From: Suillus spraguei
Taxonomy: Eukaryota; Basidiomycota; Agaricomycetes; Boletales; Suillaceae
Length of the DNA: 64,000 nucleotides
Reading direction: 5' to 3'
Assembly: GCA_016800925.1 (NCBI GenBank)
Contig: JABCPU010000129.1
Span: forward strand, 103,971-167,970
The position numbers and the translations under genes were made by a program. Within the stretch, counting starts at the first letter, position 1. Every line of letters begins with the position of its first letter. Below, piece after piece: positions 10,761-22,476 of this stretch. Under the pieces are notes generated by a model that saw only the letters and a list, made by a program, of their open reading frames with translations, was not told where the DNA came from and did no database searches.

Positions 10761-13700
10761 ATGCCATTCAAAAAAACGAAAGCAGATTCTGGAAGGTCCA
10801 AGAAATCAAAGGTGGGAGGCATGTATCTAGATGTCACCACCGTATATCTATCATCATAAGCAGGAATCAAAACCCTCTTCTGAAAGCAAGCAATCCCAGG
10901 ACGATAGTGTGACCCAGCTGCTGGGCGTTACTATAGCTGCAATCAATACTACGAAAGATCTCGTTCCTATTGCGCTAGCGCAAGGCATCCTTGGAACAAT
11001 CGCAAACATTTTGACTATTGCGCAGGTGCGTTGGCCTCTATCTTTCAGAAAGATTGATGAAGACCTACATTTATACAGTCGGTCATCAAGAACAAGTCCG
11101 ATTTCCAAGTGATAGCTGACAAGTGCGAGACTATCAGGGAAATCGTTGAAAGAGCGACCAAGGGTGCCTCCGAAGACGATTTGCAAGGATACTTGGAGCA
11201 TGCATTATCTCAACTCAATAAGTGAGCTGAACCAGTATCGTCATCGCCAGAATCTAACGACACCGTCTAGATCAGTAAATCGCATCAATAGCAACGTAGC
11301 GTCATCGAAGGAACAAGGATTGTGGCGCAAAATCTTCTTCGTCACCATCGATCGCGACCGGATCGCTGGATGGGAAAAAGACTTGGATCAAGTCCTTACA
11401 CTCTTCAATGTATGTCCGTGTAACTTCATCTCGACTTTGTTGCTCAAAAGGCGTCCTAAGTTTGAAGTGATCGCCGGCATGGCGACCGAGATGAAGTCTA
11501 CAAAGAAGGCCCCTGAACACTCAAGCCATGTTCTTGGTATGAATACCCCAACGTACGTTGTCATTTCTGGCGGGTTATGCATGCCTTCTCAATGCAATTA
11601 GGAATCACCATATCGAGCCTCCATCACGGCCTGTCATGCTGTATGGTCGCGACGCCCTTGTAGCAGAGTTGACGAATCTTGTCGTTAACAACGAGCATCT
11701 GGCATTGATCGGTCCCGGGGGGATGGGAAAGAGTTCTGTGGCTAAAGCCATCCTACACGAGCCACTCATCACGAATAAATTTGCTGATAGGCGCTTCTTC
11801 GTGACTTACGATGGTCTGGATCCCTCGACCATCACATTCGAAACTTTTATGACGCGTTTCGCGGGAGGCCTTGGCATAGAGATCGCCGGTGCTGACCCCG
11901 TGCGCCAGATATCTACATTTCTTCGTTCTGCCAATGCCCTCGTTATCCTTGACAATGCAGAGACCTTCGAAGAGGCCAGTGCATCGTCGGCGCTCGGAGA
12001 CATACCGGCAGCCATTGCTGAGATGGCCAATATCCCTGGCGTCATCATTATTCTCACGTCACGCAGTAGAAGGAATGCACCAAATGTGGGATGGATTACC
12101 AAGGATATCCTGCCACTGGACTTAGACTCGGCTCAAGCACTGTTCTTTCAAATTTATCGGCACACCAGTCGTTGCGAAGCCGAAGAACACATAAATGGCC
12201 TGCTGAAGGAATTAGATTTTCATCCCCTCTCTATCAACATACTCGCAAACGCTGCGCAACGAAACCACTGGTCACCGGCTACACTGCTTAAAAGGTGGAA
12301 CGATCGGCACAGCAAGGTGCTCGACGGCGGGAAAGGGAAGCTGCAAAGCTTGTCTGACACCATGCAGCTGTCGCTCAGCTCACCATCGTTCCAGAATCTT
12401 GGCGAAGATGGACTTCGTGTCTTGGCCATCATCGCATTCTTGCCCCAGGGTCTCAATGAGGACCTGGCTAGTGATTTGTTACCATCGCTTCCGCAAGTCG
12501 ACACTATATGCGATGTTCTGTGCATGCAGTCACTCGTTTATCGTCAAGACAACTTCCTGAAGATGCTCGCCCCCATTCGACATTACGTGCGAGATTCGTT
12601 GCGAGCACCTGACACCACGTGTTTGCAAGAGATACGTGCATTCTACTATGACACTGTTACCTCCTGTTCGAAAGCCCGTGATCAGTATGCTGATATCATT
12701 ATCTCGGATCACCTTAACATCGAGCATGTGGTTGCCTCCAACCTTGCCAAGATTTCGGGTGACGCAGAAGAGACCTATGGCATGTGTTGGCAATTTTTAT
12801 GGTGTTTGCGGAACCATCTGCCTCGTCCAACTACTCTCGCCCCTGCTATTTCTAATATCATCGAAAACTCTTCCACGTGGACGCTAAAAGCAAAATGCTT
12901 ATCACATCTCGCACAACTGTACAAGACACTTTCTCAGCTCGCCGAATTGTCACAGGCCTATCAAGCTGCCGAGGCGCTCTACCTCACCGCCGGCAACCAT
13001 GAGAGCATGGCGGGTTGTCTTTTAACTCGTGCAGACGCACTGAGAGCTCAAGGTCGCTTTATTGAATCTCGCAATCTCTTAGAGGATCTTCAGCAGTCCG
13101 ACTCTTGGGAGTCTCTCAGCGAAAAAATCAGAGCCCGAGCTAGGTGTTTCTTGGATATGGCCCGGATGTACACATTCACAGCATCCGCTGATGAATTGTT
13201 TATGAATACCGCAGAAGATCTCGTCTGGAGCTTGTATTCCAAGATTTGGCACTGTCGGGCCAAATTTTATCATGGGGTGGACGCTGTCCAAGCGCACGCC
13301 CACTTGAAAGACCTTCTCTCACAATGTGCAAGTACCGGAGATCTCATGGAGCGCAGGAATGTACTTGAGGGGCTTGCAGAGATAGCATTTTGTGAAGGCA
13401 GGTTATCCGACGCAATGGATAACCTGCAGACACTCATAGAGATGTCGATGGACAAGATTCGGAGGGGGTCCTTTTCTACTCCATACGAAAGGCTGTCATT
13501 GCGAACAAGCAAGGGAATTATGACCTTGCGAGGGAGCTCATCCAGAAAGCCTCCGAATCCTTCCAATTCTTCGCGCTGCGCAATGCGCGCATATTCCTCC
13601 AGCGATATTATGGCTCGGCATGCATTGAGCTCACCGCAGGCGAGTACGATAGAGCCGAGGCTTATTTCACCACCATAATCGAAGCCTGCGACATGCAAAG

Positions 13701-13935
13701 CAATCTGGTGCACAAGGCATTCAGCATGCGTGGACTGGGAGAGATTGCATTTGCGCGTAGGAACTTTACTCTAGCCACACAGCGCTTCGAAGAGACACGG
13801 TCTTTGTGTGCTGAGATGGGAGTGCCTTCTCAGCATTTGTACAGTTGCTCGCTATTTTGTACCTTACCGGACAGATTCAAAGGATGGACGTTATTCCTAG
13901 AGGGTATGTCGCCATTTGCGAACGATACTAGATAG
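10761..13935 (+). pseudogene. NLR1: NB-ARC/TPR NLR-like gene with a 3' frameshift
   Basis: Exons 10761-10811, 10864-11025, 11079-11221, 11271-11409, 11461-11552 and 11602 onward. The first five encode a helical N-terminal region (IALAQGILGTIANILT). Exon 6 encodes a STAND NTPase: LYGRD entry, Walker A GPGGMGKSS, Walker B LVILDN, ILTSRSRR and HPLSINILANAA, then a winged-helix-like stretch and TPR-like helical repeats. Compared with NLR3, one base is missing at about 13441-13445. The frame then runs to an early stop at 13676-13678 (887 residues) instead of continuing to 13935, where the usual C-terminus (PFANDTR) is still visible in another frame. It may still make a protein lacking the last TPR-like repeats. 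A sequencing error at the site is the main alternative. Confidence 0.8.
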
Positions 13936-16551
13936 ATTGTAATGCATTAGCTTGCTGTTGTACTTTACGAGCAGTTTCATCATATCTATGACAAGGCAAT
14001 AATGAAACAAATAACAGATATATATACTACTACAGCAAGGTCTCATGCCAGTCTGAACCCTAAATTCTAGGCATTCCTGACTGCTCAGACTTCTTTTCTG
14101 CTTCACGAACCGGACTTTCTTCAGATGCGCGTGCTCATGCGCTTTCAGTAAGCCGTCTGTGTTTGCATCAAAGACATCTTAGATTAAACGTTTGCAAAGA
14201 CAGTGATACAGATTCACATCGGCAATCACTACAAAGCTATTCTGCTCATTGTCTCCAACAGCGGGTCCTCACTGGCCTGTCAATTTCTTTGCGAGCACAA
14301 GTTGATCACGCGTTCTAGGCCACTGGCATCGCGAAACGTTACAGTGAGTATTCATAGCTCATCACTATATGGATGTTGACATGCGTAGCTTGCTACTAGA
14401 TGTGGGGGAGCGCGACTGGGAGTATATTGGCAACTTTGACTTCATTTGGAGACGGCAGATATCATTAAAAGAGCCGCATATTGGGAGTGCGAGTATTAAG
14501 TATTAAGGACGAAAGAACAGTCAAGGTCCTCGATGACACATGAACTTCATCAGGTGTGTCAAGAGCCTGGTGAAATGTCCGATTTCGTGGTGCCATGGCA
14601 CGCTTTTCTTCGTCAGATGTGGAATCACGTGCGTCGGACATATTCGATAAGGACCCCGTAAGCACAAGAGCGCACACCGTCCTGAAAGACAATGTCGTCG
14701 CCGTTACCCTTCCTCGAGCTGCCTCGATTTAAGGCTACACTCATTATCCGTCTTGATATATACACAAAGACTACTATTGAAACTAATGGCAAAGCTAAGT
14801 CGAAGGAAGTCAAATCTACGAAAGTCAAGGAGCTTGTATTCCACATCTCCAGGCTCAACTATCTCGATCGACTTCTAATCTACATCGTTCATAAGACTTG
14901 CCACATGTTCATGCAGGAATTGTATGAAGCGCTCACTCGTGACTGATCCTTCAATAATGGAATGATCTCATCAAGAGTCAGGATTGGCAGGATCAAGTAG
15001 CGCTCCTTTGGACACGTCTTGAATAAAATAGTTGTTACATTCCAATCGATGAAAAGCTTGACATACCTTGTTCCGATTTTCGATCTCCCATGGTGTCGAG
15101 TGGTTGTTCTTTCATCTTTCGCAGCCTCGTCTCCAAACATCAACATTTCAGAGTCAGGTGCTGTCTATTCATACATATAGCGTGTAGTTCCTCGTTCCTT
15201 TCAAGAGCATGGGCCGAAATACAATTGCGATTGAGGTGCAGCCGACAAAATGTGCGAAAAAGTGTTGGTATAGACACAAACACCCCACGACGAGAGTACA
15301 ATTCATGTTGAAGCTCATCAAGATAGATAGGACCGTGACAAATGATGGTGGTGATAAATGCGATGTCATTGATGGTGATGCTGCGACACCGGCCTTGACT
15401 GCTGTCGTGGTGAAACCGAGGAAAGAGTTGTAAGACTTTGTATATGAGAGTCTTCTTGACCCCAAGCAGATGACATATATGCTTTACGGAACGCCCGAGT
15501 CGATGTAGAACAGGAATTCAAGCTTTCAAGTCTGCTGAAACAGCGCGTGGTGGCATTGCGAACTTAACTGTGATAGTGGGGAGCCAGAGAGCGGCTTGCT
15601 TATGGGGACCTCACCGGATATTTCTGCACCTTTTGCGATTCCGCATATTTATGGAAACAGCTGTAATAGTATTGAATGGTTGAGAATATGATCAGAGTTC
15701 TAGTATCAAGTGCCAGCGGATAAAGATAATAGCAGGGAGTAGTTGGCCCACATTGAAAGGGTAAGTTGAATGCGAGGCCGAAAATTTCAAGACATCGAAT
15801 GCGTGATTAGTTCTGTGCAAGATTAGTCGACCTGGTGGGGACTTTGATCATTACAAACAAATGCTTCTCAGAGCCGGATCAGATATTCGGTGGATTAACC
15901 AGTACGTACTGACAAGTCAGATTAGTGAATCTCATGATGGGTGACCAGAAAGAGTAGGAAGACTTTCCTCTCCAATTTTCTGTTTCCTTCCTTGCACTCT
16001 ATTTTAAGACTCGATCAATAGCTTTATTGAACGTACAAGGTATAGGTGTTCGTCCTCCAGGCCTGTTTTTATAAAATCGAGCTGATTGTGTCTTCAAGAC
16101 ATGGCGTCCACCGACAAGTGCTCTGGCAATACTATTACCTCGTACCCAGGCCAGCAAGGAAGAACTCGATCGGAGAAGCTGAAAGGGGAGAAGTGTAGCA
16201 AGGGAGAAACCGTAACCCTTTTATGTCTGAGCGAATGTAAACACAACTAATTCCACAGCTGCATGTATAGACTGAGAGGGCAACAATGTCTTTGGTACAC
16301 GAGCTGTGAGAAGTCAGAGTGCAAAAGTAGGAACCAGAAGAACTTGGGAGTTGTTGGTATGCAGTTTTGTCAGATACAAATATCCCTTTGGAAACCTGCT
16401 TCGACTCGGACTCCTTGATATTTTAGACGCCCGGTATGTAGGCTATGCTGTTAAGCCGTGCAGTTTCTCACCCCCACCTTGAATAGGTAGCAGGCTCCAG
16501 AGGCGCTCATTCGATAACACTCTGAACTAAACCACCACACGAACCAAGGCG
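13936..16551. other. Inter-NLR spacer with KEP-C relic and 5' module of NLR2
   Basis: Contains the KEP-C relic (14310-14520) and the conserved NLR 5' module (about 15960-16550). In between, an 84-residue plus-strand open frame at 14692-14946 (KSKEVK...ELVFHISRL) and a 74-residue one at 15209-15433 have protein-like composition but no recognised family and no partner exons. I treat them as unsupported. Confidence 0.45.
14310..14520 (+). pseudogene. KEP-C: 5'-truncated peptide-precursor relic
   Basis: The sequence matches the end of KEP exon 1 (ATGIAKRY), the intron with GTGAGT and CTAG borders, and the start of exon 2. The signal-peptide exon and promoter are missing. The first exon-2 Kex2 site reads GER instead of GKR. 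The frame ends after about 25 residues of non-repetitive sequence. Confidence 0.65.
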
Positions 16552-19500
16552 ATGGCATCCAGAAACACGAAAGCAGAACTCGGAAGGTCCAAAAATCAAA
16601 GGTGAAAATGCACGTATCTCGGTGTCACTACCCTATATCTGATCTATCATCATGAGCAGGACTCAAAACAAACCTCTTCTGAAACAAGCAGTCCCGGGAT
16701 GATAGCGTGGTCCAGCTACTGGGCGTCACTATAGATGCTATCAACGCTACAAAAGACCTTGTTCCTATTGCGCTAGCGCAAGGCATCCTCGGAACAATTG
16801 CAAACATTCTGACTATTGCGCAGGTGTGTTAGCCTAACTTTCAGAAAGATCGGTGAAGCCCAACGTCTGTCTACAGTCAGTAATTAAGAATAGGTCTGAT
16901 TTCCAGGCGATAGCCAATAAGTGCGAGACCATCAGGGAAATCCTTGAGAGAGTGACGAAGGGTGCTGCCGACAACAATTTGCCAGGATACTTGGTGCATG
17001 CATTATCTCAGCTCAACATGTGAACCCAACCAATTTCATCATCCTCGGAATCTGCTGACATTATGCAGATCGGTAAACCGCATCAACAGTGTCGTAGCGT
17101 CAAAGCAGGAGCAAGGATTTTGGATGAGGCTCATTACTTTCAAGATTAATCACGACATGATCACTGCATGGGAAAAGGACCTAGATCGTGTCCTCGGACT
17201 CTTCAATGTATGTCTGTGTAACTTCATTTTGACTTTGCAACTAAATGGCGTCCTAAGTTTGAAGCGATCGCTGGCATGGCGATTGACGTGAGGTCAGTCA
17301 AGGAGGCTTTGGAACTCGTGCGCAATGTTCCTAGCATGAATGCCCCCAAGTACGTTGTTGCTTCTGGCGAGTTATGCTTGTTGTCTAAATGTAATTAGAA
17401 ATCGCCAGGTTGAGCTTCCATCACGGCCTGCCATGCTGTATGGTCGTGATGACCTTGTGGCAGAGTTGACGAACCTTGTCGTCAACAGTGAGCATCTGGC
17501 GTTAATCGGTCCTGGGGGAATGGGGAAGAGTTCTGTCGCTAAAGCCATCCTTCACGAGCCACTCATCACGAACAAATTTGCTGATAGGCGCTTTTTTGTG
17601 ACTTACGATGGACTGGATCCCTCGACCATCACATTCGAAACCTTCATGACGCGTTTCGCAGGAGCCCTTGGCATAGAGATCACCGGCGTTGATCCTGTGC
17701 GCCAGATATCATATTTCTTCGTTCTGCCAACGCGCTCGTTGTCCTCGACAATGCCGAGACCTTCGAAGAGGCCAGTGCATCGTCAGCGCTCGGAGACATA
17801 CCACCAGCCATCGCTGAGATAGCTACTATCCCTGGCGTCATTCTTATTCTCACGTCACGCAGTAGAAGGAATGCACCAAATGTGCGATGGATTACCAAGG
17901 ATATTACACCACTGGACTTGAGCTCTGCTCAAGCAGTGTTCTTTCAAATCTATCAGCACACCAGTCGTAGCGAAGCCAAAGAAGACATCAATGGCCTACT
18001 GAAGGAATTAGATTTTCATCCCCTTTCCATCAACATACTCGCAAATGCTGCGCAACAAAATCACTGGTCTCCAACCATGCTGCTCAAGAGATGGAACGAT
18101 CGGCACAGCAAGGTGCTCGACAGCGGCAAGGGGAAGCTGCAAAGCTTGTCTGACACCATGCAGCTGTCGCTCAGCTCACCATCGTTCCAGAATCTTGGCG
18201 AAGATGGACTTCGTGTCTTAGCCATCATCGCATTCTTGCCTCAGGGTCTCAATGAGGACCTGGCTAGTGATTTGTTACCATCGCTTCCGCAAGTCGACAC
18301 TATATGCGATGTTCTGTGCATGCAGTCACTCGTTTATCGTCAAGACAAGTTTCTCAAGATGCTCGCCCCCATTCGACATTACGTGCGAGATTCGTTGCAA
18401 GCACCTGACTCCACGTGTTTGCAAGAGATATGTGCCTTCTACTATGACACTGTTACCTCCTGTTCGGAAGCCCGCGATCATTATGCTGATATCATTATCA
18501 TTATCTCGGATCACCTTAACATCGAGCATGTGGTTGCCTCCAACCTTGCCAAGATTTCGGGTGACGCAGAAGAGACCTATGACATGTGTTGGCGGTTTTT
18601 ATGGTGTTTGTGGAACTATCTGCCTCGTCCAACTACTCTCACCCCTGCTATTTCTAATATCATCGAAAACTCTTCCACGTGGACGCTAAAAGCAAACTGC
18701 TTATCATATCTCGCACTACTGTACGACACACTTTCTCAACTCGCCGAATCATCACAGGCCTATCAAGCTGCCGAGGTCCTCTACCTCACCGCCGGCAACC
18801 ATGAGAGCATGGTGGATTGTCTTCTAACTCGTGCAGACGCACTGAGAGCTCAAGGTCGCTATATTGAGTCCCAGAATCTCTTAGAGGATCTCCAGCACTC
18901 CGACTCTTGGGAGTCTCTCAGCAAAACAAGGAAAGCCCGCGCTTGGTTTTTTCTTGGATAAGGCCCGGATGCACACATTCACAGCATCTGCAGATGAATT
19001 ATTCATGAAGTCTGCGGAAGATCGCGTCTGGGGCTTGCATTCCAAGATTTGGCACTGTTGCGCCAAATTTTATTATGGGGGGGACATTGTCCAAGCGCAC
19101 ACCCACTTAGAAGATCTTCTCTCGCAACGTGCAAGTACCGGATACCTCATGGACCGCAGGGATGCACTTAGGGGGCTTGCAGAAATAGCATTTTGTGAAG
19201 GCAGGTTATCCGACGCAATGGATAACCTGCAGGCGGTCATAGGGATTTTCGAAGGGCACCATTCTGACAATGCCCTTTGGCAAACTGTGCGAAAGGCTGC
19301 TGTTGCGAGCAAACAAGGGAACCATGACCTTGCGAGGGAGCTCATCCAGAAAGCCTCCGAATCCTTCCAATTCTTCACGCTGCGCAATGCGCGCATATTC
19401 CTCCAGCGATCTTACAGCTTGGCATGCATCGAGCTCACTGCAGGCGAATGCGACAGAGCCGAGACTTATTTCACCACCACGATCGAAGCCTGCGACATGC

Positions 19501-19739
19501 AAGGCAATCTGGTGCAGAAGGCATTCAGCATGCGTGGACTGGGGGAGATTGCATTTGTGCGTAGGAACTTTGCTCTAGCCACTCAGCGCTTTGAAGAGAC
19601 GCGGTCTTTGTGCGCTGAGATGGGAGTGCCTCCCGAGCATTTGTACAGTTGCTTCCCAGTTGATACTTTACCGGACAGATTCAAAGGATGGACATTATTC
19701 CTAAAGGGTATGCCCCCATTTGCGAATGATACCAGGTAG
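16552..19739 (+). pseudogene. NLR2: NB-ARC/TPR pseudogene with at least four frameshifts
   Basis: Same exon layout as NLR1 and NLR3. Damage relative to NLR3: a base lost in the exon-1 A run (about 16594-16600), a base lost in exon 2 (about 16680-16690), a base lost in the NTPase domain (about 17709-17714, just after VRQIS), and a base gained in a T run (18946-18951). The Walker A (GPGGMGKSS) and TPR blocks are preserved in three different frames. There is also an in-frame duplication giving a run of five Ile. Three of the breaks lie in or beside homopolymers, so read errors should be excluded. As given, it cannot encode a full receptor. Confidence 0.85.
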
Positions 19740-20750
19740 ATCGTATGCATTAGTTCACGAGCAGTTTCATCATTGTATTATATCCACGGCAAGGTAGTAA
19801 TGAGACAAATACCAGAAATATATGCTACCATGGCAAGGCTTTGAACGCCTCATGTTAGTCTGAACCCTGGGTTCGAGGCGTTCCGGACTGCTTAAACTCC
19901 TCTGCTTCACAAATCATGCTTTTTTTCCGGATGGATGTGCTCATGCGTTTTCATATCTGCATCAGGGACACCCAAGATTAAACGGTCAAGAAGACAACGA
20001 CACAAACACACATCGGAAACTACTGCCAAGCTATCTCGCTCGGCAGTGGGGTCCTCACGTCGACTTCTGTGCGAACACAAGTTCCAGGTCCTCTTCGTGC
20101 CCTTGGATCACTGCAGCCGTCTTTTCCTACAATTTACAAAAAAAAAAAGGCTGTGGCTCGCCCACTTATAGTTCATGGACGATCCTCAAGCTGGCCTGAT
20201 GTGTAGTTCGCGCTATCTTATGGCCTTCTTCAGTTCCTCGCCGACTGTATCGCCCATGTTCGAATCCCCAACGTTGGATCGCCACAGCAGGGATTTAGGA
20301 AGTATGTAGCGAGTCTTGGGGCGGGAAGTCAAGTAGATCGGTGGATGGTCCGAGAGACCTGAGGAATTCACGTCCGCAGGGAAATTCAGTGTGTCTTTGA
20401 GATAACTGAAGAAGACGGAAGAAACATACGGCTATCAGCTTTCCCGAATGATGGAGTAGAACTGACGATCTATTAGTCGAGCAACGAGGATGCAGATGGA
20501 TTTTGCTTCGAGCTAAGATGGGCATAAGAATATTGTAGAAGGGAACATGCTGAAATGGCGCATGTTGAAGACAAAGTAGCAGTCGATGATGTGACATTGG
20601 ATGGGAGAGTCGATATATAGTCGATTTGAGGGGTAAGTTGTTTATCTGTGAGCCTGCATTCGATGTCACGTATCGAGAAGGCCAGACTACTCACCACATC
20701 ACTTTTCCTCGTATAAGCTTCTTTCGGGCTTGGGGAAACGTTTAGGTATC
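19740..20750. other. Spacer downstream of NLR2 with repeated module
   Basis: Positions about 20330-20740 match 33710-34130 downstream of NLR4. The best-preserved copy (33761-34132, plus) reads as a 123-residue frame, but the frame is not kept here, so I call it a non-coding or decayed repeat. No other gene is seen. Confidence 0.5.
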
Positions 20751-21870
20751 ATGGCAAATATTGGGTGACTTCCCGCAGCATTTAGAATCCTGATATCGTT
20801 CTAAATTTTATCAGACGGAGATTCGGTTAAAGTACATCAACATCTAGAAACATGTTCTAAACCTAAACATGGACGACGACAACGCTGATCTATATCAACT
20901 ATATCACATGCTCGAGCTGGTGAAGGATGGGATAGACGACGAAGATGAATTTTGGAGGCATAGGATAACTATACTCGTGCAGTCATTTTTTCAGGAGCTG
21001 AAGAATCACAATGTGAACGCTTTGCGTTCCAGTGAGCAAGAAGAACACATCTAATTTGAGGTGACCTACTTCCTTATCCCCGTGCCAATACACCCTGGCA
21101 AGCTCTGTATTTGGCTCGCAATGATAAATCTTTCATCACAACAATGGGAGTCGATGTGTCGGCATTTGATCACTTTCAACATCCTCGAGCAAAGTGGACA
21201 GAGGTGGAAATTTGCCGTCATCATCCTCATTTTCGTAGTCGATTAGCGAGGGGTCAATTTGCTGTATCCGCCCTGCAGGATTTAGCCTGAATGGAGGAGG
21301 AGGAGGAAACATAAATTGATTCTGTAGTGGTGCAACACATCAGCTTGTTTCAAAGAGTACAATTGAGATTCGGAGACGCACCTGACCTAAACCATAGGAC
21401 TGGGGGTTCATGCGAGATTCAAATCCACCAAAGCTAGCCCTAAAGCCAGGAAGCTGCGAAGCGAGCAACTAGATGAATATGTTGATTGAAGTCGTCAGAA
21501 ATAAACACTTACTTGGTTATCATTGGGATAGTCTGGACCTATGTTCGACAGAGGTTGCGTGAAAATATTATCTGCAAAGGTAAGTTGAGGTGGTGGGTGA
21601 TAGACACGCATAGCGCCAGATTACTAGTTACCTTTGGGGCAATAGATATAGCAGTCGACGTCTGCTTCGCCCTGAAAAATGAGTTGCCGTCAATGTACAT
21701 ACATACAAAGATCTATGCAAGTGTGAATCGTACCAGAAGTTTGTAACATCGTCGCGGTGTTTAAAAGTGATTTAGAACACGTTTAGAACATTATTTGAAT
21801 CTAGAACTGGGTCAGTTTGACGTGCGCACTTATGACATTTGACAGCGGCACGTCGCCACAAGACGTTTAG
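20751..21870. mobile_element. Unclassified insertion in the NLR2-NLR3 spacer
   Basis: Homology to the paralogous spacer (33710-34130) stops near 20750, and the NLR 5' module resumes near 21870. Both edges are studded with TTTAGAA/GTTCTAAA motifs (20780-20860 and 21770-21880). The inserted DNA carries a minus-strand gene fragment (next entry). Terminal inverted repeats were not resolved, so mobile status is inferred from the insertion alone. Confidence 0.45.
21136..21671 (-). CDS. Four-exon gene fragment of unknown function inside the insertion
   Basis: Exons 21671-21632, 21571-21513, 21468-21382 and 21321-21136 have GT-AG borders and matching phases (40, 59, 87 and 186 nt) and end at a TGA. 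The product reads from GEADVDCYIYCPK through LLASQLPGFRASFGGFE and a proline run (MFPPPPPF) to an acidic C-terminus ending PTHRLPLL, 123 residues. No start codon in a suitable frame was found upstream, so the 5' end is missing or in an exon I could not identify. Four clean introns make chance unlikely. The family is not recognised. Confidence 0.5.
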
Positions 21871-22476
21871 AAGATTTAGAACAGCTAGGCCCGGCCGCCC
21901 ATGTGACTTGCTATCTGATTATTTTGGAGTCCCAAGTCTATTCCGCAATTCTCCTTGCACCTCTATTTTACATAAGACTCGATCAATACCTTTATTACAT
22001 TTTCATAAAATCGGGCTGATCATGTCATGCATGCGTTCGGGTGACAGACAATTGCTCTGACAAGGCCTCGTACCCAGGCCAGCAAGGAAGAACTTACTGT
22101 TATGACTCAATTAGAGGAGCTGAAAGGGGACCAAGGGGTAAACCGTAATCTTTTTATGATGGGGTGGATACTAATTCGACAGTTACCTATATAGATTAGG
22201 AGGGCAACAATGTCTTCTTTCTTAAACCAGTTACGGAAAGGCGGGAACCAGAAGAACTGCACACAGAATTTTGTCAGATACAAACATTAACATTCTTTCC
22301 CAAATCTGCTTCGACTCGGAGTTCCGGCTTCAACTTAATATGATAGACGCCCGGTATGTAGGTTATGCAGTTAAGCGGTGCAGTTTCTCATCCTCCTCGT
22401 TGCGATAGGTGGCAGACTCCAGAGGCACTCATTCGGTAACACTGCGATCTATAGTACCACCACACGAACCAAAGCG

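Noticed and set aside
14692..14946. 84-codon frame as a gene
   Set aside because: Composition is protein-like, but there is no start context, intron, conserved copy or recognised family to support it.
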